The translations under genes were made by a program, and so were the position numbers. Below, in pieces: positions 33,741 through 45,241 of a stretch of 64,000 nucleotides of DNA. Source of the stretch: Isochrysis galbana (Eukaryota > Haptophyta > Isochrysidales > Isochrysidaceae). Location: NCBI GenBank assembly GCA_018136815.1, contig CM030934.1, forward strand, positions 392,627 through 456,626, given 5' to 3'. The notes beneath the pieces are model-generated. The model saw only the letters and a list, made by a program, of their open reading frames with translations. It had not been told where the DNA came from and did no database searches. The first letter of the stretch is position 1. The number at the start of each line of letters is the position of its first letter.

Positions 33741-35240
33741 GTCGTCGTTGCCGGCGTCATGTGGCTCCGAGTATCTCCTATACACCCAGGATGCGGTCAC
33801 AATCCCGGCGTTGCACCAGGCGACCTTTTATGTTCGCGTCCCCCTAGCCCTACGAGAACACGAGGGCTATGCAATGCTAGTGGACCGTCTCCCTGTCCGC
33901 GATGCCTTAGAGAACCCACCACTCGTTCGCCCTCAAGTGGAGTTTCCGCGCGAGGACCACACGGTGGCGGTTACGGTGATTAACTTCGAGCACAAGGCCC
34001 TTCAACTAAGTTTATACTTAGTTCAGCATGGGGGGGCGCCTCGCGTCCCCCCTCTCAGGCACCAATTCCCCTCCGGGGGGCTTGTCGGTCAACCCCAAGC
34101 TCTGCCTTCTGGCATGAGCAGGGCATTCATCACAACAACCCAGACCCCCAGTGGGCGCGGGTCGCGAGCCGCACTCCCAGGCCCGCATGGGCCTGCTCTC
34201 GTACTGACTCCCCGCGTCGCTTTCCTCGTCGATGATTTCAACGCATCGCCAGGCGCAATGCTTACGCTGAACGGTCCTCCCCAGAGGACGTTTGCGGGGC
34301 TGCCACACCTGCACCAGCCCCGTTTGACGTGTTGGCATGTTGCCAAACAGGGTGGATGCGTGTGCGGGTGCGCCCGCAGCACCAGCCTCGCCACTCTCGC
34401 CACCATTGGGAGTGCGAGAAGGGGCTCTGGGCGCAAGCGCAAGGATGGGGAGGTTGTCGTCGTCCCGCCCGGTCACCCTGCCAGCCTACTCCCCGGTGGC
34501 CTCTGCTCACGTGGAATTTGTACTTCACGAGGCTACTCGGACTCCCGGCTCTACCGACGCCGATCCCGAAGCTGCACTAACCGAAGCGCAACGCGCCCTC
34601 CTAGATTCGATTAACGTTGACCTAGACGAACAGTTAACTCCTGATCAGCTCGGCCAGGTTCGTCGCTTGCTGGCCCGCCACATCGACGCCTTCGCGCTCG
34701 ACCCCAAGAACCCCAAGCACACGCATGTCATGGAAGTCGAACTTCCGCTACTCCCCGGTGCCACGGCTCATCGCCACGCTCCCTCTAAGATGGGAGACGA
34801 AGGACGCGCCATCGTTGAAAAGCACGTCGCCGAGATGGAAGCGGCGGGCATTATTCGCAAGTCCAACTCTCCCTGGGCTTCTCGAGTGGTGTTAGTTGGC
34901 AAGAAGGATGGTTCTGTCCGTTTCTGCGTTGACTACCGCGACACTAACTCGAAAGTCCGCATCTCCGATAGTCCGTTGCCTCTCACCGTCGAAGCCATCG
35001 ACCGCCTATCTCGCGGCCAGGGATCTCGAGATTCTCTTTTCCTGTGCATGCTCGACTTGGCCTCCGGCTTTTGGTGCCTACCCATCAAAGAGGAGGATAA
35101 GCCCATCACGGCCTTTTGCACCCATCGCCAAAAATATGAGTTCAACTACTTGCCGTTCGGCGTGCAGTCTGGTCCTTCCTACATGTGCCGCCTCATGGAC
35201 GCTGTGCTTCAAGGCCTAGCCTGGGAAGTGCCGAATTTTT
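33741..35240 (+). mobile_element. Gypsy-type pol fragment (protease tail to mid reverse transcriptase)
   Basis: Frames read YTQDAVTIPALHQATFYVRV, then, after an insertion, HVEFVLHEATRTP, LDEQLTPDQLGQVRRLL, IIRKSNSPWASRVVLVGKK, RFCVDYRDTN, FLCMLDLASGFWCLPI and FNYLPFGVQSGP. This is the N-terminal half of a Gypsy reverse transcriptase. It breaks off at GLAWEV before the YxDD catalytic motif. Sequence to 35400 is unrelated. Confidence 0.8.
34004..34480 (-). mobile_element. GC-rich retroposon inserted in the Gypsy pol, minus orientation
   Basis: The 3' end (on the minus strand) finishes in a hairpin with stem AACTAAG/CTTAGTT and loop TATAAA (34004-34023). The next 220 bp matches 27110-27300. The left border falls inside Gypsy coding sequence and coding resumes near 34485. 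The exact right border and target duplication are not clear. Confidence 0.55.
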
Positions 35241-35623
35241 CCCCCGCGGTAGCCGAACGGTGTCCCCCGCGTGGAACTCTCTTGCCGTCTGTCCTCGAGC
35301 CCTCGTCTTCCCCCACGGAACACTTGCAAAGCACTGACTTGACTCTTCCAAGCGTTTGTAATAGGGCCAGCCGTGTAATAGTTGGGCGTCGCCACACCGC
35401 CTAAACCCTCAGGTAAAACTCTCGTAAAAGAGAGAAGAGAGGGGACTATTATACTGAATCCTGCGGTCTTGCGGACTGCCGTGCCGACCGCCGATTCTTC
35501 ACCTCCCAGTCCGGACGGGTGTGGCTCACCTTAATTGCTTATTTGCCTTGTCTTTGCTTTCTGTCCCCATCTGTTTCGCTCACCTCTACCTCGCGAGGAC
35601 GCTCGATTCTAGCAGGGGGGTGT

Positions 35624-36240
35624 CGCATCCGCGATCGACTTCCGACCTTAGGCGTCTTCGAGCCCAGTCGTTCTTGTTGCCGCGGGGTTTTACTCGTAAC
35701 TTGTAGAACTCTGCACTCGTAACTCGCCCCTCGCTCCTTGCCGTTGCGCCCCTTTGTGGCCTGTCTCGCTCCTGTTTCGCTCCTTTGCACCTTGGGCCTT
35801 GCTCTGCCTTTGGTCCCTCCTTGCTGTCGTTCCCCCGCGCTCGTTCTCGCTCTCGTCGTAGGTGTTCGTCGTTGCGGACCTTTCCCCCGCGCGAAGCCTA
35901 CCCTCTCTCCCCTTCCGGTTTACGCTCGTAGATTCCCTCCTTACTTTCTATCTGTTCGTTCGCGGTAACCGCCGTTCGCCGTCGGCTCTTCCGTCGCATC
36001 ATCGCTCTCTTGTCGGCTTTCTCTTCCTTGTTTGTTTCCTTCCTTCTGTGTTTTCCCCGCCCAAGTGGAGAAAGATACGTTAGTGTGGAGGAATGTTGGG
36101 TGAAAGTCAGGTGTGCGTGTCTCGGATTGTTGTCGGACTCATCGGATTGGTACCCTGTCGGCCTCTGTCGCCCTCGTCCCTCGTCCCAGTCGCTCCTCGC
36201 TCCCTCGTTTTCGCTCTCGCTCTCGCTCAGTCGTAACCAG
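35624..36240 (+). mobile_element. Gypsy LTR preceded by a polypurine tract
   Basis: AGCAGGGGGG then TGTCGCATCC fits polypurine tract plus LTR start. The right part shares TCTCTTGTCGGC and GATACGTTAGTGTGG with 20745-20830. Confidence 0.6.
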
Positions 36241-36297
36241 CAATCTTACAACACCAACCAAATCCACTCACTCACCCACTCACCCTCGCTATCCGCT

Positions 36298-36550
36298 ATG
36301 TCCGCTCCGTCTTCGCGCTCGCCCTCGCCACTGCCCGCCATCCATCTCCCAACCATGGAAGATGGCCTGCCCGTCCCGCCCGCCAATGGCCAAAATGCCG
36401 TGCCTGCCGCCGCCTACCTTCCGTCCCGTTCGGTTCCTCCTGTCCCATCCATAACCTCCAATCCGTCAGATTGGGGATGGGCGCCATGGCGTGCGGATGA
36501 GAGGGGTGAGGAGGGAGGGGGAGGGGTGAGGAGGAGGAGGGAGGGGTGAG
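36298..36550 (+). mobile_element. Gypsy gag N-terminus fragment
   Basis: ATGTCCGCTCCGTC at 36298 opens MSAPSSRSPSPLPAIHLP, as at 21019. It degenerates into GAGG repeats after about 36490. Because it follows the LTR directly, that LTR also acts as a 5' LTR. Confidence 0.55.
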
Positions 36551-36629
36551 GAGGGGGAGTGAGGAGGGGGAGCGAGGAGGCGGCGGAGGACCGAGGCCAC
36601 GCGCAGCGTTGCGGCGAGAATGAAAAATG

Positions 36630-36760
36630 AAATACACACACACACACACACACACACTATATATATATATATATTATAGTGTGTATACAGCTGTGTATAC
36701 ACTGTGTATAGAGCCGAAGGCTGTATACACAGCGTATAATGTGTATACTCGGGGCCGTCT
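36630..36760. repeat. (CA)n(TA)n block with palindromic GTGTATAC units
   Basis: CA and TA dinucleotide runs followed by several GTGTATACA units that can pair with the CA/TA part. Confidence 0.75.
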
Positions 36761-36929
36761 TGTGTATATGCCATGTAGGTGTGGGACCGGAGGCCTCCCC
36801 TAATGGAGTTGAGCGACTCGTGCAGTGGGTGGCTGTGGCTGGTGAGGGTTGGTGTGTTGGTCTGCATGGCAACCAGCCATGGCTGCCATGCTACGTTGTT
36901 CGCATGCTTCGCGGGCCGGCGCGCGCGAT

Positions 36930-37094
36930 GGCTCTCACTCACGCGCACCTAGTTGGGAGGGTCGTCAAAGCGCGCGGGCGCTTCGGTGAGCGGCGTAGTG
37001 TCCATGAGCAGGTCATAGTCCTCAGCAGCATCGATCGGCGCGGGGCGGGGAGGGGAGCGGGCCGCGCTCCATGACCCTATCAGTTTACTGATAG
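36930..37094 (-). mobile_element. Hairpin-led retroposon 5' end, minus orientation
   Basis: Hairpin with 7-bp stem CTATCAG/CTGATAG and loop TAAA (37077-37094), then GGGTC and ATGGAGCGCGGCCCG starting at 37072. The sequence further in matches the copy ending at 62062 (second-frame phrase DDPPN/DDPPS). Confidence 0.65.
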
Positions 37095-37099
37095 TTGAT

Positions 37100-37440
37100 A
37101 TACTTACTTCTCGAGCTGTAAGCAGCTCAGGGTGTATTCTTATGCTCTTACGTCATATTTCCGTCCCGTTTTGTATCCGGTCATTTCGAATGGTCCAATC
37201 ACCGGTAGTTGGTCCGATGATCCCTCGTTCCTTCGATGCCGTCGTCCGTGGTTTCTGGGCGTGTAGGTCCTCTCCATAGGTGGCGGTTACGGCCTGCCTT
37301 ACTTCTTGAGCTGCCACCTCGGAGTATATTCTTATAGTCGTCGTATTCGTATTTCCGTCCCGTTTTGTATCCGGTCATTTCGAATGTTCCAATCACCGAT
37401 AGGTGGTCCGATGCTCTCTCTAAAGCTCAGATATAGTATC
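37100..37440 (-). mobile_element. LINE endonuclease fragment, tandemly duplicated
   Basis: The minus frame reads IGTFEMTGYKTGRKYEYDDY...HLWRGPTRPETTDD, homologous to MGTFEMVGFKPGRTY...HLWRSHIKPETPDE of the 7142-8750 fragment. About 115 bp (37298-37415) is repeated with changes at 37105-37220. Confidence 0.7.
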
Positions 37441-37866
37441 AAGTACTTAGGTTTTTGTGTCTTGGGTCTCAGTCCGGAGTCCGGTCATGTGCATGTGGCC
37501 TCGTGGCCTGGCGTGTTGGTGCAGCACGCTCATGCTACATGCTAATTTGTTTTCTTATCCTCTTCAATGATCGTTGGAGTTGAGCGTGAGCCATGCCACT
37601 AGCCACTAGCCACGCCTTTGCTCACTCGCGAGCCCCTTCCTATGCGAGTTCTCTCCGCACTCACGCCCAGGCATGAAAGCGGGATGCGGGATGTGGCTTA
37701 TGATAATTCCACAATGTGGCTGGGTCCACGGAAACAACACGGCTGGGAGGTTCAGTCCCGATTGTCAATCGCCCTTGAGAGGTATGCACACTGCGAATAG
37801 AGAAGGCTCTCTACACATCCGACTTTGGTACAAGGCTTGCACTTCAGGACAACTTTGCGAGTACAT
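37441..37866. other. Intergenic, 3' flank of CWC15
   Basis: No feature recognised. Confidence 0.4.
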
Positions 37867-39194
37867 TCATTTGATGTAGCGTTGCAGAAATTTGCGATGG
37901 AAGTCGTTGCGCACGGTATCATTGATGAAGCGCCTCGCCTCCTTCTTTGGCTCACGGGCTTGGTTTTTGAACACGACGTCATCGTCCCACCTAAGAGTCA
38001 GCGCATAACGCAAGTAGTTGACGGGCCAAGGGGGACCGGTAGCAGTTTCGCCAAGCATCCCCACCTCTCAATTTGGCGGAGATTCCATGCCGTCAGCACG
38101 CGTAGGAGGCATGCAGATGAACACGAGGCTTGGTGGAGCAACGATCATGACAAAGTGTGGGCGCACCTCCTCTTCACACTAAAGTTTGAGCTAGCACCAC
38201 CGGAAGCTCCGAGTCGAGTAGGATCGAGCAGCGGATTGCCTTGCAAGATGGCTGAGTCAGCCTCCCTAGCTTCCGTCTCGGCCGCTTCGCGGTCTCTCTT
38301 TGCCACCTCCGCTGCCCGCTCCTTTTTTATGCGCTCGAGCTCACGCATGAGCTCCTCCGTCTCATCCTCGTCGTCATCCTCATCGCTGTCGTCATTCTCC
38401 TCGTCGTCCTTTGAGAGGGCTGAAGGCAGCTGCCGATCGTCCGCGTCGCCAGGATCAATTATGAGGGCCACATCCTCATCATCATCCTCATCATCGGGTG
38501 GAGGTAGAGGCGGGGGCGGCTTGGCAGCTGGCACCTTACCGATTGCCTTGAGGTGCTCAAGCTCGCGTTGCGCAAGCTCAGCGCGCAGATCCTTTGCGCG
38601 GACCTCCTCCTGCGTCCCCTGACCGGGAGCCCTGTAGATGAGAGCAGCAGGGACACGGGACTTGCGGCATCAGCGCGATGGAGAAAGCCCACCGAGAGCT
38701 ACTGGCAGTAAGGCAAGAGGGCAAAGGAAGGAGGGAGGGAAAATGTGAAGCAGAAAAAGTGAACAACGGTGAGAAATGAGGTCGGGCAGCGAGGACGCGA
38801 GGGGCGCAGAGTGCAGAGCTGGATGGAGAACTGAATGAGTGAAGGGCACATGGCCTCAGAGCGTGGGAAGAGAGAGTGGGGGCATAGAAGGATCAACTGC
38901 CGTGCGTAGTGTGTGGGGAGAGCATGTGGATGGTAGTGGTGGAAGATGAGGGGAGGAAGGGGCGGCGGGGGATGGAGACGCAGGGTGGGTGGGCGGGTGG
39001 GAGGGACGGAGGGAAGGGCGCGGGGTAAGAGAGAGAGAGAGAGGAGAGACGTGCATGGCGCACCTCTTCTTGACCGTGAGCTGTCCGGCCAGGTCGTGCA
39101 CGTGCACGCGCGACACGCCCGCCACGTACCGGCCGCCTCCCTGCTCCTTGCCGCCCACCGCCGTGTGGAAGGTTGGTCGGTGCGCCGTCGTCAT
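37867..39194 (-). CDS. CWC15: CWC15, spliceosome component, complete, three exons
   Basis: NineTeen-complex-associated splicing factor (Cwf15/Cwc15/AD-002 family). Exons 39194-39064, 38631-38167 and 37990-37867 join (both introns phase 2) to 239 residues, close to the usual 230. The N-terminus MTTAHRPTFHTAVGGKEQ is the family's diagnostic start. EEVRAKDLRAELAQREL follows. The middle is an acidic tract (38350-38500), then LMRELERIKKERAAE and NPLLDPT. The C-terminus NFSVKRRWDDDVVFKN...RRFINDTVRNDFHRKFLQRYIK is the most conserved part of the family. Intron 1 (38632-39063) carries GA/CT-rich DNA. Identity is secure; exon borders follow GT-AG and keep the conserved protein intact. Confidence 0.93.
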
Positions 39195-39809
39195 CGCCCC
39201 CGCCCTCCTCCCCTCCCCCTCTGCCCCAACCCTTCCCTCTTACACGCGCGCGCCTCCTGGGGGAAGGGGGCGGAGGGGAGAGGGGGGGGGAGGGGCGGAG
39301 AGAGGGGCCCCCGATAGCTATCGGGGGGCGTTGGCTCCTGGGGGGTAACATATATCAAGTCCTTACAAGTCACTCTTTTAAAAAAATACTCGACCCCGAC
39401 CAGGAGACACGTCCACTCGGGGGCTCGGGGGGGGGGGGGGGGGGGGGGTTGTAAGGGGTAAAGCGGTAAAGCCGACCACCGCGACCAAGAGGTTGGGCAT
39501 GGCCAGAGATTCGCGAATTTTTTGCGCAATTTGCAATTTGGGTGAGTCAACGAAAACGACATTTTCGACGAAACTTGGCGGGGGGGGGGGGGGGGCGCGG
39601 AGCTCCGACGCGAAATTTGGGCCTGTTGCCTCCCCCCCTAACGCCCAACGCCCCCCCCCCTCGCGCCCACGCGCCACGCGACCCTAGCTTCCTACGGAAG
39701 TCAAAAACAGTGGCAGTGTGTTCCTACGGAAGTCAAAAATCAAAAACAGCGCCGTACACTGTTTTTCATCGTGTTTTTAGGAGACCCCTATGTCCTATGT
39801 CCGGAACAA
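39195..39809. other. CWC15 upstream region with hAT-like remnants
   Basis: Immediate promoter of CWC15, a long G-run (39430-39450), and at about 39686-39785 phrases CCTAGCTTCC, CAAAAACAGTG and CACTGTTTTTCA resembling ends of the 60026 element. Confidence 0.4.
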
Positions 39810-40312
<503 letters not shown>

Positions 40313-40377
40313 GGGGGGGGGGGAGACTCTCCCCCTCCCTCTTCCCTCTTCCTCCTCTCTTCCCTGCGGCGGGGGCC

Positions 40378-40782
40378 CATGGCGCGCGCCTGCGGCCCCT
40401 CTTCAGGTCCCCAGGAGGCCTGCAGGGGGCCTGGTAGCACAGCTCAGGGGGCAGGTGAGGCTAGGGCATGGCCCTGGCCCCTCCTGCCTCTCTCTCGCTG
40501 GCTCTCGCGCCCCTGCCGGTCGACAGGAGCTGGCTGGAGGGTCCTGATCAGGGGGGCGGCTTAGGGGGGGAGGGGTTGGTCAGAGCGACACGCTGGCCAG
40601 CGCTTGCCAGGGCGTGCGATTTGTGCCCTGCTCTCAGGGGCAGGCGAGTGCCTGGGCTGTCTGGGTGAGTCCCCCCTACATCAGCAGCGCAGGGGGCAGG
40701 GGGGTGGGCTGGTTCTAGCCCCCCATGAGGGGAGTCGAGAGAGTGCCCCTCCTCCCCCTGGGCGACCAATCATAAGATTAGT
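40378..40782 (+). mobile_element. GC-rich retroposon copy with 3' hairpin
   Basis: From CCATGGCGCGCGCC to a terminal hairpin AATC/GATT with loop ATAA (40768-40779). The interior (GCTCAGGGGGCAG, CCCCTCCTGCCTCTC) matches 26930-27060 and the minus copy at 32336-32710. Confidence 0.6.
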
Positions 40783-41543
40783 GGCTTGGGCTTGTATGGG
40801 TATGGGTTAGCGTTATACACAAGGCTAGAGCCGCTCGGGCTTGGCACCCTGTCCTCCCTGCACACTCCGCTAAGCTACCGTGGACTGACAAGTGTGAGTT
40901 TACTGCTCTAGAAATGCGCCGGCTGGACGGCTGGACTCAGTGACCCAGCCCGGAACAGTACTCTCCAGGCTGGTACTCCCCCCCGCCGCGATGGCGTCCG
41001 CCGTACGTAGTCGCTGTGCCACCGTGTCACGTGCGTAGATGAGAGAAACTTCGGGGTCCCAGCGCCCGAGAGCTCGGAGCTACTGCTCCGTTCCGCCGGC
41101 GTCCGCCAGGTCCGTCGCGCTGCCGATGCAGAAGCTATGCACGCCGACCTCGGTTGCGTCTAGCTGGCCCGGGAGGCGGGCCAACAGCTGCTTCGCGTAC
41201 TGGCTAAGCTCAGCCGTAGATTGGCGCTAGAGCCCCTGTTTTGCAGCCGCCGCCCGTCGCTTGTAGGCCGAATAGGGGGCCGTCGCGCCGCGCCCCAACC
41301 TAGCGCCCAACACGCAAAAGGGAGAGGCGAGCATGTGAGCATGTTCGTGTTCACACACCCGTCAATGAGACGCATCCGACGTATGCGTTTCCCCGTACTC
41401 ACCCTTCTCAAGGGCTACGGTCGCAGCCCTCGTCGTAGTCTATCCTGAGCATGTTCGTGTTCACACACAACGTCAACGCGACGCATCCGGCGTATGCGTT
41501 TCCCTCTACTCACCCTTCTCAAGGGCTAGGGTCGCAGCCCTCA
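40783..41543. other. 3' flank of the DUF2087 gene with a tandem duplication
   Basis: A unit starting CATGTTCGTGTTCACACAC at about 41339-41446 is repeated at 41450-41553, reaching into the end of the neighbouring gene. Nothing else recognised. Confidence 0.55.
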
Positions 41544-43199
41544 TCACAGTCTATCCACAGCCAATTTGAGCGCCTCCTCCCTAAGCTGCACGCCACCACC
41601 TCCTGGCAAGCGCTCCACCAACCCACATCGCTCAAGCTCCTTCCTAATTGTTGGGCAGTCCGGCACCTTTGCACGCGTGAATCGCGTCCCGATGAGCCAA
41701 TCGATCTCACGTTCAATGTACTGGCGCCCAGGGACGAGGAAGTGCGCTAAGAACAGGGCGCCCAGCGCCTGCTGCTTCGCCTTCCGCGGCCATGCGCTCA
41801 AGACGCGGATGCCGCCCTCCACGTGAATTAGGCCGGCAACTGATTTCTTCGCTATGATGACCTCTGACTCTTGTGCCGTGGGCACCGCATGCGGAAGGAA
41901 ACAGCGGACAGAGTCTCGGCCATTGTTGCATATCTCTTCGGCGGTGGGCATTGGCTGACACACAAGGAGGCTCCAGCGCCCGGCGCCCGGCGCATGACCC
42001 TCGTCCCATCCATCGATTCTAAACGGCGGAAGGCGGGCATGGATCGTGCCATGCTCGATGGTTCTGTCAGCGAGCATGCATCGCACCTCGCAGCAAACGG
42101 TGGGCTCGTCGACGTGCGTCTCGAGAGACGCAAATATGAAATTGTCTTCTTGCACCGTGCCGTGGCATACGGCATGTCTTTCGTCTGCTCCAGTCGTGGG
42201 GACAAAGGTGACCGACGCACGCGAGTACGCCCAGTCTTCCACTCTATCCTTGACTGGCTCAAGTAAGACGCAGCGGTAGCGTCGGTAGGCGCGCGGTTCT
42301 GTGCAGTCAAAGCTGGCCCTCGGAGCGGACACCCATTGGGCAGCAAGCGGGAGGGCCCACCATGGACGGCGCGAAATGACTGCTGCTCGAGTGGCGAAGA
42401 GCTTGTCCCCATCGAGCACGAACTTCACCCGAGAGCTAGAGAGTGTGTACCGGCACGGGCCGGTATAGGTCTGCTCCCCCTCTCCGCCGTCGTGGCTGCC
42501 GTCCTGCTCCACGTCATCACTTAGGACGTGTGCCACGGACTCGACGCCATCTCTGACATTCACCAGAAGCCCGCGGCGCAAGAGATCGGCGATGATGGCT
42601 TTCACGAGTGCCTCTTCCGCCGTCTCCTCCAAGTGTGCGTGAACCACCATGCGCACGTCTTTGGCAGAGTAGCGTGCCTCGGGCACGAATCGCATGGCAA
42701 GCCAGAGAGATGCCCATAGCTGGTGCCTGTCTCGCGAGGGCCACCTGGAGAAGGTGTGCGCGACGGGCATTTCGGCGTGCTCGCGCATGTACTTGTTCTG
42801 CACCAGCAAACCGCGCAACACCTCCGACGCCAGTGAGCGCTCGAGGCCGAAGAGAACCCGCTGCTCTCGATCGCTTTCCCTCTCATCCCTCCCTTCTCCG
42901 TCCCCATCCCCGTCTCTCTCTGCCTCTTCCTGCCTCTCCCTCTTCATCTCCGTCTCCCTCTCTGTCTTTCGCTCGCTCTCTCCCTCTCCCTCTCGCCGCC
43001 CCTTCCACCGCTCTCGCTCACTCTCCGCCCTCTTGCCGCACTCCCTCCACAAGGTGAGCTGAGCGTCGGCGTGAAGCCAGAGAGGGGGAAGAGTGAAATC
43101 GTGCAGCTCCACTCCGCCCAGCGCCGACCGGCCGTCGTGTGAGCTGTATTCCAGCAGCAGTGAGCCGAAGGCGGCGGCCGACGGCGCCTCCGACCCCAT
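41544..43199 (-). CDS. Protein with two DUF2087-like winged-helix domains
   Basis: Single open exon, 551 aa. I chose the ATG at 43199 (MGSEAPSAAAFG) because the frame upstream has only non-ATG starts. Residues about 145-222 (WPSRDRHQLWASLWLAMRF, P-x-A-R-Y, IIADLLRRGLL) and 463-551 (WPRKAKQQALGALFLAHF, VPGRQY, TIRKELERCGLVERL) both follow the DUF2087 pattern of a helix, a PGR-x-Y turn and an L-R-x-E-L helix. That fold is a small winged helix best known in bacteria and suggests nucleic-acid binding. A charged region at 55-112 separates the N-terminus. The middle (about 255-450) has scattered Cys and His but no recognised domain. The domain call is by eye. Confidence 0.6.
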   Translation of the reverse strand: MGSEAPSAAAFGSLLLEYSSHDGRSALGGVELHDFTLPPLWLHADAQLTLWRECGKRAESERERWKGRREGEGESERKTERETEMKRERQEEAERDGDGDGEGRDERESDREQRVLFGLERSLASEVLRGLLVQNKYMREHAEMPVAHTFSRWPSRDRHQLWASLWLAMRFVPEARYSAKDVRMVVHAHLEETAEEALVKAIIADLLRRGLLVNVRDGVESVAHVLSDDVEQDGSHDGGEGEQTYTGPCRYTLSSSRVKFVLDGDKLFATRAAVISRRPWWALPLAAQWVSAPRASFDCTEPRAYRRYRCVLLEPVKDRVEDWAYSRASVTFVPTTGADERHAVCHGTVQEDNFIFASLETHVDEPTVCCEVRCMLADRTIEHGTIHARLPPFRIDGWDEGHAPGAGRWSLLVCQPMPTAEEICNNGRDSVRCFLPHAVPTAQESEVIIAKKSVAGLIHVEGGIRVLSAWPRKAKQQALGALFLAHFLVPGRQYIEREIDWLIGTRFTRAKVPDCPTIRKELERCGLVERLPGGGGVQLREEALKLAVDRL

Positions 43200-43845
43200 C
43201 GAAGCTTGGCGACGCGGGCCCACGCCCAAGATCCAAAAACATTATCAGGGGGTTTTAGGGAGTTTGATCGGGGTTTGACATCAGATTTGACCGCAGACCT
43301 CGCGATCAAACCGCGATGAACCGGTTTACTTTGACCTCGCAAGGGGGCGGGAAGATCAGACCCAGTTGGTTCACCTACTGGTTTTTCTTTCTCTGGCGCC
43401 TGGCATTGTGGCGGTGAGCGAGAGCGCCGTCGCTGCCGCAAGAGGGCCCTCTGGCCTCTGGCAGCTAGCAGCCTGCAGCGACACATGCACAGCATGTCCC
43501 CACACCAAGTGGCGTTGCCGTCTTCCCGCCAGCCCATTCATCGCAGCCCGCCCGCACCGCGCGCGCGCAGGTGACGACGAGCACGTACGTGACAATGAAC
43601 TATGCTCCGGAGCAACGCAAGTATGCACGTATGCACTCCTTCGCCCTATCCGCCGCTCGCCGCGTCTCGTTTCACTCCCCGGCGCCCGGCGAGGAACCAC
43701 TCACTCTCCTGGCATGCCTGATGGCTTGCCAGGAGCGCACTGCCTTGCTAACCCATTCCTCTCCCCACAGGCACGCCTGATTCGCCCGCTCAGGCCTGTC
43801 GTGGCGAGCCCATCCCTCTGACCAGCCCTAGCCCGGTCACTCACT
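43200..43845. other. Promoter side of the DUF2087 gene; unassigned open frames
   Basis: A plus-strand frame at 43366-43821 starts MVHLLVFLSLAPGIVAV but lacks recognisable motifs or splice support. Confidence 0.35.
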
Positions 43846-44231
43846 ATGGGGGTACGATGCGTACAAATAGGTCGCCGCGTCAAGCTTCCGAATTTGTGCT
43901 CAAAGGGCCCACGGGTGCTCTCGTCTTCTATTTTAAGCGCCGCCTTCAACGTTCGGTTTCTCGGTTATCTTTGGTTCTCTCGCCTTGTAGTTCTAATTCT
44001 GGATTTCTTCTATTTCGGTTATTTTGTTCTCCTTCCATGCAACTCGTCGAGACGACTCGAATTTAGTCGGGGAGTGTCGTATTCCATACGAGGACAGACT
44101 TTTACTTTTAGCCGGCGAGCTATTTTAACTCTCAAGGTCTCGTTGATGGGTATATCGTCTCTTCTCCTACTTTCGCTTGATGACATCAAACGTTCCACGA
44201 TTGTCGTCCGTCTTCTGTTATACGTTATACC
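43846..44231 (+). mobile_element. Gypsy 3' end: polypurine tract and LTR, truncated
   Basis: TTAGTCGGGGAG followed by TGTCGTATTCC at 44074, then about 150 bp matching the LTR at 19741. Cut at CTGTTATAC by the hAT insertion at 44232. Confidence 0.6.
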
Positions 44232-45003
44232 TAGGCCTGAGCGAAAATATGTAGTTTTTCGTGCCCAAATATGTGGGGAAAATATGTGGAAAATATGTAA
44301 AAACTTGCCCAAATATGTGGAAAAATATGTAGCTTTTGCCCCCCCAAAAAAACCTCTCGTGGCCGCATTCCCCGCTTCCGGCCTCGCCGCACATGCTCTT
44401 TGTCATTGTCACTCTTTTCACTCTTCTTTGTGCCTCTCCTCTCTCCCCTACAGACCCTTTCTTTCTAGCTATTGCTGTATACAATGTGTGTACCATGAAT
44501 CGAAACAGAGAATCTCGCCGCACACAGCACACACTACACACTACACACTACGATGACGAGGCCTTGTTGCGCTTGTTGTTGTTGTAGCGCAACATGACCG
44601 CTGCCTCCACTTGGTCGGCCAAGGAAGAAGACCGTTCAGAACCAAACATGCATGTCAACAAAGAAAAGACACGTTCACTTGAGGCAGAATTGGGACTCAG
44701 ACACATAACAATCCTTGCAACCTGGGCCCAATGTGGAAATTGGTTTTGATTCGATGCCCACCAAGCGAGAACATCCCTGGTGAATGCCTTCATGTCAGAG
44801 TGGTCCACTTGCACGCCTCTACACGCCACCATGTAGGAAGGGAGCTCTTGCATCAAGTGCTCGGTATCACAGAGTGCCGTCATCTGCCAACACAACCCAT
44901 TGGTCCTTACCGATAGAATCGGCTTTACCGATAACTTTGTCTGCCAGATTCCTTTTCATCAAGTCATCAGCCTCTTTCATCATGTGCACCACCTTCTGGA
45001 CTC
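44232..45003 (-). mobile_element. Decayed hAT element with transposase C-terminus
   Basis: The left end is TAGGCCTGAGCGAAAATATG with several AAATATGTG/AAATATGTA repeats inside, the same end type as the element at 21191. Frames on the minus strand encode a transposase C-terminus: VVHMMKEADDLMKRNL, WAQVARIVMCLSPNSASSERVFSLL and QVEAAVMLRYN, which is the hAT dimerisation region with its S-A-S-S-E-R-V-F-S core. The preceding GTTATACC is the same 8-mer found intact in the LTR at 19741, so it is probably the target site. The other end is missing. Confidence 0.7.
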
Positions 45004-45008
45004 TTCTC

Positions 45009-45241
45009 TACTGTGGATGCTGGTAGCGGCTTCACCCGGGTATGGCCCGCGCGAGCCATGACCGCCGAGGTCGCAGCCTCAGCTCTAGGCCAATTCATTG
45101 CAGACGTCGCCGCTCATCTTCGCTCCCTTGACGGCACATACAAGCCCTCCATTGTGCGATCCGACAAGGGAAGCGCTTTCCTCTCCTATCACTTCCGAGA
45201 CTTCCTTGCTCACCGTCGTATCCGTGCAAGCTACTCATCGG
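45009..45241 (+). mobile_element. Integrase core fragment of an LTR retroelement
   Basis: The frame reads TVDAGSGFTRVWPARAMTAE...IVRSDKGSAFLSYHFRDFL...RASYSS, part of an rve integrase core with the second Asp in SDKGSAF. Both ends are cut. Confidence 0.6.

Noticed and set aside
37077-37094. The hairpin as a hammerhead or HDV-like ribozyme
   Set aside because: CTGATAG and GGGTC only loosely resemble ribozyme core pieces; the GAAAC box and the second and third helices are absent.
43366-43821. 151-aa ORF with a hydrophobic start
   Set aside because: No motif, no splice support and frame composition typical of GC-rich chance ORFs.
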